DNA from: Candidatus Roizmanbacteria bacterium CG22_combo_CG10-13_8_21_14_all_34_12
Lineage (GTDB): Bacteria; Patescibacteriota; Microgenomatia; UBA1406; GWC2-37-13
Direction of reading: 5' to 3'
DNA length: 5,131 nt
NCBI GenBank assembly: GCA_002786595.1
Contig: PCTC01000026.1
Location: 1-5,131, forward strand
Under the pieces are notes generated by a model. It saw nothing but the letters and a program-made list of their open reading frames with translations, searched no databases and was not told where the DNA came from. This document shows, piece by piece, positions 1 to 4,737 of the stretch (position 1 is its first letter; every line of letters starts with the position of its first letter). A program made the position numbers and the translations under genes.

Positions 1-153
1 ATATGAGCGGATTTCCTGAAGATCCTCACGTTTAAAATAAACTTTGGCTCCGTAAAGTTTAGAGAGTCTGCCGTTAAATTGAAGAGGAGTTTTTTTTACC
101 ACCCCCGCAAGGTTCTTAGCCGCTTTTTCTATTTCATTAATAGTTATCTTCAT
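1..153 (-). CDS. ilvA: threonine ammonia-lyase (threonine deaminase), N-terminal part, runs off the window
   Basis: Frame opens at ATG 153-151 and stays open for 51 codons to the window edge. It reads MKITINEIEKAAKNLAGVVK, then a KTPLQ motif (about residues 20-24), then GAKVYFKREDLQEIRSY at the edge. The KREDLQ..RSY stretch is the well-known N-terminal signature of the fold-II PLP enzyme IlvA; the next residue, just outside the window, should be the PLP-binding lysine of the SYK/SFK motif. The family converts threonine to 2-oxobutanoate and ammonia in the cytoplasm, the entry step to isoleucine. It starts 13 bases after the ilvN stop, so it is probably the next gene of the ilvE-ilvB-ilvN unit. 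No Shine-Dalgarno is seen before the ATG. The regulatory C-terminal domain is outside, so a biosynthetic (feedback-inhibited) or catabolic form cannot be decided from sequence; context favours biosynthetic. Another fold-II dehydratase is possible but less likely. Confidence 0.87.
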   Translation of the reverse strand, partial: MKITINEIEKAAKNLAGVVKKTPLQFNGRLSKLYGAKVYFKREDLQEIRSY

Positions 154-166
154 AAACTTTGTTTAA

Positions 167-409
167 TTAATAATTTACTTTGTGATATTTAATTTCAATC
201 ACTTCAATAATTTTGTTAATTTGCTTAACCACCGTGTAAACGATCTTATCATCAATGTCAGCCGTAAAATAAATATTGGAGATCCCATTTCCTTTCACAG
301 CATAGGCATTGATCCTTTCTATATTTATTTTTCTTTTTGTCAATAAGCCAGCAATCCTATAAAGAACTCCAGGTTTATTTTCTGTCACAATATCAACTGT
401 GTATTTCAT
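167..409 (-). CDS. ilvN: acetolactate synthase small (regulatory) subunit, short ACT-only form
   Basis: 80 residues from ATG 409-407 to TAA 169-167. A single ACT domain fills it: beta strand KYTVDIVTE (2-10), the glycine-bearing NKPGVLYRIAGLL turn and helix (11-23), RKINIERINAY (26-36), then NISNIYF-like strand and a final IEVIEIKY strand. NKPGVLxRI is the family's effector-binding loop region. Small subunits bind the IlvB catalytic subunit, raise its activity and usually confer valine feedback inhibition. Most bacterial IlvN proteins are about 160-180 residues with a second C-terminal domain; that domain is absent here, as in the short enterobacterial IlvN/IlvM. The start lies one base after the ilvB stop, implying translational coupling. 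A TTG at 433 would add eight residues inside ilvB, but MKYTVDI is where the ACT strand begins, so ATG 409 is chosen. No Shine-Dalgarno is visible. Valine sensitivity cannot be told from sequence. Confidence 0.88.
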   Translation of the reverse strand: MKYTVDIVTENKPGVLYRIAGLLTKRKINIERINAYAVKGNGISNIYFTADIDDKIVYTVVKQINKIIEVIEIKYHKVNY

Positions 410-410
410 A

Positions 411-2093
411 TTATTCAAGTCGGACTTCGTCAATAGATGTTCCGGTGGCGACCATAGGAAAAATATTATCTTCTTTTTCCACCTTAACTTCTAAAAGGTA
501 TGGGCCTTTAAAATTTATGAATTTATCTAATGCTGAATCCAGTTTTTTTCTTATTTCAATTTTTTCTCCTTTGATTCCATATGAACTTGCCAATTTAATA
601 AAATCAGGATTTTCCATGTGAGTAAAAGAGTAACGTTTCTCGAAAAATAATTGTTGCCACTGACGGACCATTCCTAAAAATTCATTGTTAAGAAGCAATA
701 TTTTTATCGGTAGTCTTTCCTGCATAATGGTCCCTAATTCTTGTATTGTCATCTGAATTCCACCATCACCAACAACAGCAAAGACCAGTCTTTTTGGTGC
801 CCCGATTTTCGCTCCAATGGCCGCCGGAACTGCAAACCCCATTGTTCCCAAACCACCGGAAGTAATATAGCTATCAGGTTTTTTGTATTTGTAATAGCGA
901 GCAGAGAACATTTGGTTTTGACCAACATCTGCCACAATCACCGCTTCATTTTTTGTTTTTTTAGACAAAAGTGACAAAACAATATCCATGGTAATTTTAT
1001 TTTTATTTTTTTCTTGGCGTTTTTTTTCCCACATAAGTTCTTTTTTATCTAATTTTTTAAATTCTCCCAACCAATCTTTGTGATTATTTTTTTTGAGGTG
1101 GGGGAGAAGACTTATTAAAACGTCTTTGACATTTCCAAGTAAAGGAAGATGGGCCCGAACATTTTTATGATGTTCACTTTCATCAACATCAATATGGATC
1201 ACCTTAGCAATTGGGACATATTTTGATAACTTACCAGTCACCCGATCATCAAAACGCATACCGACGGCAAAAATCACATCTGCGCTATTGGTAAGCTTAT
1301 TCGGTGAGTAATTTCCGTGCATACCTAGCATCCCCACATAAAGTGGATGATCAAAAGGAACAGAAGATAGTCCATGGAGAGTTGATGCAACGGCCATGCC
1401 GGTTTTTTCAATTACTTGTAAAACTTCTTTTTCGGCTTTAGAAATTAATACTCCGTGACCGACCAACATCAATGGTTTTTTGGCATGATTAATAATTTCA
1501 GCCGCTTTTTTTATATCTCCGCTGTTATATTTATTGACGGTTTTTAATTTTTTGACATAAAAATTTTTAGGATATTTAAATTCCACTTTTTCAAACTGAG
1601 CGTTTTTGGTGATATCAATAACAACCGGACCCGGTCGGCCATGGTTGGTGATATAAAATGCTTTGGCAACCGCTTCGGGAATTTCATCGGCATGAGTTAG
1701 CTGACAGTTCCACTTGGTGATAGGTGTCGTTATACCAACAACGTCGGCTTCTTGAAATGCGTCGCTACCGAGAAATTCCGCAGCCACCTGGCCGGTGATG
1801 CAAACCATTGGGACAGAATCCATCATGGCATCGGCAATACCTGTGACAAGATTAGTCGCCCCAGGTCCTGAAGTCACCAGACAAACTCCAGGTTTTCCAG
1901 TTACTCGGGCATAACCTTCGGCGGCGTGGGCGGCTCCTTGCTCGTGGCGTACCAAAATATGATGGAATTTTTTTCCATAGAAATATAGGGCGTCATAGAT
2001 GGGCATATTAGCTCCACCCGGATAGCCAAAGATCACTTCCACCTTTTCTTGCAAAAGTGACCTCATCAATATTTCCGCTCCGGTTATTTTCAT
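411..2093 (-). CDS. ilvB: acetolactate (acetohydroxyacid) synthase, large catalytic subunit
   Basis: 560 residues from ATG 2093-2091, the usual length. ThDP- and FAD-dependent enzyme that condenses two pyruvates to acetolactate (Val/Leu) or pyruvate with 2-oxobutanoate to acetohydroxybutanoate (Ile). Visible in order: N-terminal ThDP domain beginning ITGAEILMRSLL, FGYPGG (22-27), the catalytic glutamate E51 in RHEQGAAHAAEGYAR, SGPGATN (75-81), DAFQEADVVGITTPITKW (111-128); middle FAD domain with VGMRFDDRVTGK (277-288), typical of AHAS; C-terminal ThDP domain with GDGG (442-445) through NN (469-470), the metal/ThDP motif; then GMVRQWQQ with W479, the tryptophan that marks anabolic AHAS against catabolic ALS. 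All key residues are intact. An upstream ATG at 2153 would add 20 residues (including IYSERSRT) overlapping ilvE, but family homology starts at MKITGAE, so 2093 is preferred. It lies 32 bases after the ilvE stop and one base before ilvN. Confidence 0.97.
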   Translation of the reverse strand: MKITGAEILMRSLLQEKVEVIFGYPGGANMPIYDALYFYGKKFHHILVRHEQGAAHAAEGYARVTGKPGVCLVTSGPGATNLVTGIADAMMDSVPMVCITGQVAAEFLGSDAFQEADVVGITTPITKWNCQLTHADEIPEAVAKAFYITNHGRPGPVVIDITKNAQFEKVEFKYPKNFYVKKLKTVNKYNSGDIKKAAEIINHAKKPLMLVGHGVLISKAEKEVLQVIEKTGMAVASTLHGLSSVPFDHPLYVGMLGMHGNYSPNKLTNSADVIFAVGMRFDDRVTGKLSKYVPIAKVIHIDVDESEHHKNVRAHLPLLGNVKDVLISLLPHLKKNNHKDWLGEFKKLDKKELMWEKKRQEKNKNKITMDIVLSLLSKKTKNEAVIVADVGQNQMFSARYYKYKKPDSYITSGGLGTMGFAVPAAIGAKIGAPKRLVFAVVGDGGIQMTIQELGTIMQERLPIKILLLNNEFLGMVRQWQQLFFEKRYSFTHMENPDFIKLASSYGIKGEKIEIRKKLDSALDKFINFKGPYLLEVKVEKEDNIFPMVATGTSIDEVRLE

Positions 2094-2113
2094 AGTTCGA
2101 CTTCGCTCACTAT
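2092..2113 (-). other. GAGCGAAGTCGAAC motif and small inverted repeat at the ilvB start
   Basis: In the 32-base ilvE-ilvB gap the minus strand carries GAGCGAAGTCGAAC (2095-2108), flanked by ATAGT (2109-2113) and ACTAT (2092-2096), a 5-base perfect inverted repeat with a 12-base loop. The 3' arm includes the first two bases of the ilvB ATG, so an RNA hairpin here would partly cover the start codon. The stem is short and AT-rich, so it may be weak. The core resembles short dispersed CTTCGACTTCGCTC-like sequences that I recall as frequent between genes of some environmental bacteria. Whether it is repeated in this genome cannot be seen here; no second full copy is in the window. Confidence 0.35.
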
Positions 2114-2125
2114 AAATATTTTTAA

Positions 2126-3061
2126 TTAACCAATTTTTATTGCCGTACACCATTTTTGACTATATTTTTTATTATTTCCTCGGACAATTTCAAAAAAAAG
2201 ATCTTGCAATTTTCCAGCGATCTTTCCCCTTTTTCCGTCACCAACAGTTCGTCCATCAATATTGTTTATCCAGGAAAGCTGGACACCGGTGCCGGAAAAG
2301 AAGGCCTCATCAGCCGTATAAAGCTCGGTCCGATCAACAGACCTTTCTTCTGTTTGAATCTTTAGGTCCATAGCCAGTTCAAGAATTGTTCTCCGGGTAA
2401 TCCCTTCTAAAATATCATCTGTTTTGGCCGGAGTAATTAAAATATTATTTTTTATTAAGAAAAAATTGGCAGCCGATCCCTCAGAGACATGACCTCCTTC
2501 ATTTAAAACAATCGCCTCATTAAATCCTCGGTCAGTCGCCTCTTTTTTTGCTAAAGATGAATTGACGTAAGCGCCGGAAATTTTGGCTCGAGCCGGGATA
2601 GAGTTGTCAGAAACTCTTCTCCAACTGGAAACCATGGCCGAAATACCTATATTAGTTGGCAAATATTCACCCAGTGAAATCATAAACAAACAAAAATTAA
2701 AAACTTCATCCCGATCAAGATTGGGGGAGATATTATCACTGCTGGCGAAGGCAAAAGGCCGGAAATAGCTATCGGTAGTTGGCTGATTTTTTTTTGCCAG
2801 GTTAACAACAATTTCTTTTAACTGTTTTTTGGAATAAGGGATCGAAACCCCAAGAATTTTTAGGGCATTAAGAAATCTTTCAAAATGATCATCAAGCCTA
2901 AAAATAAAAAGCGCTTTTTTACTTTTATTATAGTAACCTCTGATTCCGCCAAAAACTCCATTGCCGTATTGCAGGGCATTGGTCATTATTGAAACCTTGG
3001 CATCCTCGGTTTTGACAAACTTTTTACTAAAAAAAGAAAACGGAAAAGTTGACTGGTTCAT
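2126..3061 (-). CDS. ilvE: branched-chain amino acid aminotransferase (class IV, PLP-dependent)
   Basis: 311 residues from ATG 3061-3059 to TAA 2128-2126, the normal family length. It transfers the amino group from glutamate to the 2-oxo acids of Leu, Ile and Val, the last step of all three pathways. Landmarks: EDAKVSIMTNALQYGNGVFGGIRGY (19-43), the standard N-terminal class IV block; RLDDHFERFLNALKIL (55-70); ARAKISGAYVNSSLAKKEA (157-175) with K160 as the expected PLP Schiff-base lysine; the class IV signature around NEGGHVSEGSAANFFLIKN (187-205) with E194; LEGITRRTILELA (218-230); and SGTGVQLSWI (256-265). A TTG at 3127 extends the frame by 22 codons but would run through the terminator hairpin, and family homology supports MNQST as the start. 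No Shine-Dalgarno precedes it (TTTTATTTTTCT). It is the first enzyme gene after the attenuator. D-amino acid transaminase or ADC lyase are less likely given the Leu/Ile/Val context and motifs. Confidence 0.95.
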   Translation of the reverse strand: MNQSTFPFSFFSKKFVKTEDAKVSIMTNALQYGNGVFGGIRGYYNKSKKALFIFRLDDHFERFLNALKILGVSIPYSKKQLKEIVVNLAKKNQPTTDSYFRPFAFASSDNISPNLDRDEVFNFCLFMISLGEYLPTNIGISAMVSSWRRVSDNSIPARAKISGAYVNSSLAKKEATDRGFNEAIVLNEGGHVSEGSAANFFLIKNNILITPAKTDDILEGITRRTILELAMDLKIQTEERSVDRTELYTADEAFFSGTGVQLSWINNIDGRTVGDGKRGKIAGKLQDLFFEIVRGNNKKYSQKWCTAIKIG

Positions 3062-3081
3062 AGAAAAATAAAATTTATAAC

Positions 3082-3107
3082 AAAAAAAACCGCCCTTCTT
3101 TGGGCGG
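3082..3107 (-). terminator. Rho-independent terminator (attenuator) before ilvE
   Basis: On the minus strand a perfect 6-bp all-GC stem, CCGCCC (3107-3102) and GGGCGG (3095-3090), closes a 6-base loop AAAGAA and is followed directly by eight T (3089-3082) and then G. This is the classical intrinsic terminator form. It stands 20 bases upstream of the ilvE ATG and after a short leader frame, so it cannot simply end the preceding gene; it is placed to abort transcription of ilvE and the genes that follow. On the plus strand the same hairpin is not followed directly by a T run, so its direction is minus. Confidence 0.9.
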
Positions 3108-3150
3108 GAAATTGTTTTTGTCAACAATAATCATCCGCCCATAGGGGTGG
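3082..3150 (-). promoter_or_regulatory. transcription attenuator with mutually exclusive hairpins (segments 1-4)
   Basis: Four complementary segments on the minus strand: 1, CCACCC (3150-3145); 2, GGGCGG (3140-3135); 3, CCGCCC (3107-3102); 4, GGGCGG (3095-3090). Segments 2 and 4 are identical and both match segment 3 perfectly. The 2:3 antiterminator gains a T-A pair outside (7 bp) and an internal helper hairpin, ATTGTT (3128-3123) with AACAAT (3116-3111), that brings the arms together. Segment 1 pairs with 2 over five of six positions (one A-C mismatch, 4-base loop). Segments 1 and 2 are inside the leader frame, with 2 on its last codons. Inference: a ribosome held at Leu12 or Ile13 would mask segment 1 and let 2:3 form, giving read-through. 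A ribosome reaching the TGA would mask segment 2 and let the 3:4 terminator form. With no translation, 1:2 forms and the terminator follows. Confidence 0.85.
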
Positions 3151-3190
3151 TAATGAGAACGTTGACAATAGTAGTTTGACTAATTTTCAT
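3131..3190 (-). CDS. ilv operon leader peptide (19 aa, Ile/Val/Leu/Thr-rich)
   Basis: ATG 3190-3188 to TGA 3133-3131 encodes MKISQTTIVNVLITTPMGG. Six codons are branched-chain (Ile3 ATT, Ile8 ATT, Val9 GTC, Val11 GTT, Leu12 CTC, Ile13 ATT) and four are Thr. It lies just after a promoter and overlaps the antiterminator arms, which is the standard arrangement for attenuator leader peptides such as those of enterobacterial ilv operons. Its function is to be translated, sensing charged tRNA supply; the product itself probably has no role. The nearest upstream in-frame ATG is within the -10 box and cannot be transcribed from this promoter. The expected 5' UTR is only about 4-8 bases with no Shine-Dalgarno, so translation may be near leaderless. 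The frame is the same as that of ilvE, separated by this single TGA. Too short for family searches, but position and composition together are strong evidence. Confidence 0.85.
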   Translation of the reverse strand: MKISQTTIVNVLITTPMGG

Positions 3191-3200
3191 AAGATAAGCC

Positions 3201-3232
3201 ATTATAATAGCAAAATTTTTTTTATTTTGCAA
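3201..3232 (-). promoter_or_regulatory. sigma70-like promoter for the ilvE-ilvB-ilvN-ilvA unit
   Basis: Minus strand: a -35-like TTGCAA (3232-3227), a 17-base spacer, then TATTAT (3209-3204) preceded by TG one base upstream, an extended -10. An overlapping perfect TATAAT sits at 3206-3201 with a 20-base spacer. The expected start of transcription is about 3194-3198, just ahead of the leader ATG at 3190. The spacer is an A/T tract holding a dyad. It begins only eight bases after the end of the DUF2000 gene. Transcripts from the upstream leu genes may also read into this region, since no terminator separates them. Confidence 0.7.
3210..3230. repeat. perfect inverted repeat (7-base arms) in the promoter spacer
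   Basis: Arms GCAAAAT (3210-3216) and ATTTTGC (3224-3230) flank a homopolymer run of seven T on the plus strand. The dyad overlaps the -35 box and fills the spacer up to the extended -10, the classical place for a repressor operator. It is not followed by a T run on either strand in a way that would make a good terminator. The regulator, if any, is not encoded in the window. A chance palindrome in AT-rich DNA remains possible, though the G-C ends make it less trivial. Confidence 0.5.
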
Positions 3233-3240
3233 ACGAAAAA

Positions 3241-3675
3241 TTATCTCCAAAGAGAAAATTTCCTGGTTAGTTCGTTAACCTGGTTTATTTCTCCAAACAA
3301 ACATATTCCATAATATTCTAGTTCCGCTTCCGGAGTTTCTTTGGTTCTCTGTTGTTGTTCAACGTAAGTTCCCACCGTCATCGTCGAAGTAAAGTCAATA
3401 AAGTGGATACCTTTTTCGACCAAAGAATTTCTCAACACTCTAATTTTATTTGAATTGTCCGCCTCAAGGATAATGAATGGATTATCAGATATGCTTTGAT
3501 GGTCTCCGCCGTCGCGGTCGAAATAACTGTCAAAACGCATTTCAGGAATATTTTTATAACTGGCCGATAAACCAGCCGCCATATGACCCAAAGCATTCAT
3601 CAAATTTGGAACGGGAATCTTTTTATTCAAGACAGCAACAAACTTATGTGTGAAAGGTTTAAATACTTGATCCAT
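3241..3675 (-). CDS. DUF2000-family small protein (PTH2-like fold), function unknown
   Basis: 144 residues from ATG 3675-3673 to TAA. The N-terminal HKFVAVLNKKIPVPNLMNALGHMAAGL (10-36) matches my memory of DUF2000 proteins: a short strand, a Lys/Pro turn, then a helix carrying an N-A-x-x-H-x-A-x-G-L pattern, related in fold to peptidyl-tRNA hydrolase 2. A second conserved-looking block is FIDFTSTMTVGTYVEQQQRTKE (92-113), and a third is LEYYGICLFGE (119-129). No signal peptide or membrane segment is seen, so it is probably cytoplasmic. It starts six bases after the leuB stop, so it is co-transcribed with leuC-leuB, and ends eight bases before the ilv promoter. No catalytic function is established for the family to my knowledge; a role in amino acid metabolism or its regulation is inferred only from position. 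The family call rests on recalled motif patterns without a search. Confidence 0.7.
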   Translation of the reverse strand: MDQVFKPFTHKFVAVLNKKIPVPNLMNALGHMAAGLSASYKNIPEMRFDSYFDRDGGDHQSISDNPFIILEADNSNKIRVLRNSLVEKGIHFIDFTSTMTVGTYVEQQQRTKETPEAELEYYGICLFGEINQVNELTRKFSLWR

Positions 3676-3681
3676 ATTTAT

Positions 3682-4737
3682 TTATATAAAATTAATAATA
3701 GCATCTCCTAGTTCTGATGTCGATAGAGGATTTTTGTCAACAATGTCTTTAGTTCCTAAGGCATTATTTAATGTTTTTTCGACAGCATTATAAACCGCTT
3801 GGCTTTCTTTTTTTAATCCGAAACTATAATCCAACATCATGGCCACTGATAAGATTGATCCGATTGGATTAGCAGTATTTTTACCAACAGCTTTTGGATA
3901 AGAACCATGGATTGGCTCATAAAGGGTGATCTCTTCTCCTATTGAGGCCGACGGTAACATGCCGATTGATCCGGTAATGACCGATGCTTCATCAGATAAA
4001 ATATCACCAAACATATTCTCTGTCAAAATGACATCAAACTGTTTTGGGTTTTTGATTATTTGCATGGCGGCATTATCGACAAACATCGTCTCCAAAATAA
4101 TATCGGGGAATTTTTTTGTAAAGTTAGTCACCGTTTCCCGCCACAATCGGGAAGTTTCCAAAACATTAGCCTTATCAACTAAGGTTACTTTATTTTTACG
4201 TTTTTTAGCCAAATCAAAAGCAATTTTGGTGACCCGAACAATCTCATCCGTTGAATAATTACAAATATCAAAAGAGCTTTGGTTATTATTTGTTCGACCT
4301 TTTTTACCAAAATAAATTCCACTGGTTAATTCCCTGACAAAAATAAAATCAACATCTTTGATAATTTTCGGCTTAATCGGGGATTGGTTAATAAGAAACG
4401 AAAATATTTTAATCGGTCTTATATTGGTATAAAGACCTAATGTTTCTCTCATTTTTAAAAGTCCCTGTTCAGGCCTGATTTTAGCTTGTGGATCATTGTC
4501 ATATTTTGGGTTGCCGACGGCGCCGAACAAAATTGCATCGGATTTTAAACATAGTCGATGAGTTTCGTCGGGATAAGGAGTATTGGTTTTATCGATTGCA
4601 ATGGCTCCAATCAACCCTTCTTTAAAAATAAATTGGTGGTTAAATTTTTCCGCAATTTTTTTCAAAACTTTAATGGCTTCCATTGTTACCTCTGGTCCGA
4701 CCCCATCCCCCGGTAAAACTGCAATATGTTTTTTCAT
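3682..4737 (-). CDS. leuB: 3-isopropylmalate dehydrogenase
   Basis: 351 residues, full length for LeuB. It oxidatively decarboxylates 3-isopropylmalate with NAD+ to 2-oxoisocaproate, the third step of the leucine branch. Visible: N-terminal HIAVLPGDGVGPEV (4-17); substrate arginines R97 and R107 in LLKMRETLGLYTNIRP; R135 and Y142 in VRELTSGIYFGKKGR; catalytic K189 in DKANVLETSRLWRE; D221 in FVDNAAMQ; metal-binding D245 and D249 in NMFGDILSDEASVITGS; and EPIHGSYPKAVGKNTANP (274-291), the adenine-binding NAD loop. LeuB-type features such as GIYFGKKGR and DKANVLE separate it from isocitrate and tartrate dehydrogenases. The ATG overlaps the leuC stop as ATGA (4737-4734), a sign of translational coupling. 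The HGSYPKA form and LLPSAS stretch remind me of Bacteroidota LeuB, though this is not proof of origin. Confidence 0.97.
   Translation of the reverse strand: MKKHIAVLPGDGVGPEVTMEAIKVLKKIAEKFNHQFIFKEGLIGAIAIDKTNTPYPDETHRLCLKSDAILFGAVGNPKYDNDPQAKIRPEQGLLKMRETLGLYTNIRPIKIFSFLINQSPIKPKIIKDVDFIFVRELTSGIYFGKKGRTNNNQSSFDICNYSTDEIVRVTKIAFDLAKKRKNKVTLVDKANVLETSRLWRETVTNFTKKFPDIILETMFVDNAAMQIIKNPKQFDVILTENMFGDILSDEASVITGSIGMLPSASIGEEITLYEPIHGSYPKAVGKNTANPIGSILSVAMMLDYSFGLKKESQAVYNAVEKTLNNALGTKDIVDKNPLSTSELGDAIINFI

Noticed and set aside
417..427. AAGTC-G-GACTT palindrome at the ilvB end
   Set aside because: A one-base centre cannot form a normal RNA hairpin, and the sequence encodes the conserved ilvB C-terminus.
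410..433. ilvN start at TTG 433
   Set aside because: It lies inside ilvB coding sequence; the ACT domain begins right after ATG 409.
337..621. Plus-strand 94-codon open frame across the ilvB-ilvN junction
   Set aside because: Antisense to two well-supported genes, with no motif or plausible start signal.
2094..2153. ilvB start at ATG 2153 (20 extra residues)
   Set aside because: The extension overlaps the end of ilvE, has no homology and includes the GAGCGAAGTCGAAC motif; family similarity begins at 2093.
2140..2373. Plus-strand open frames opposite ilvE (also 2583-2768)
   Set aside because: They lie wholly antisense to a gene with intact class IV aminotransferase motifs and show no recognisable domain.
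3062..3127. ilvE start at TTG 3127
   Set aside because: It would encode the terminator hairpin and T run; the class IV family start fits ATG 3061.
3210..3230. The promoter dyad as a terminator for the DUF2000 gene
   Set aside because: The stem is AT-rich and on the minus strand is followed by TATTATAAT, not a T run; it overlaps a good promoter.
3926..4258. Plus-strand 110-codon open frame opposite leuB
   Set aside because: Antisense to the catalytic region of leuB; an open frame caused by coding constraint on the other strand.
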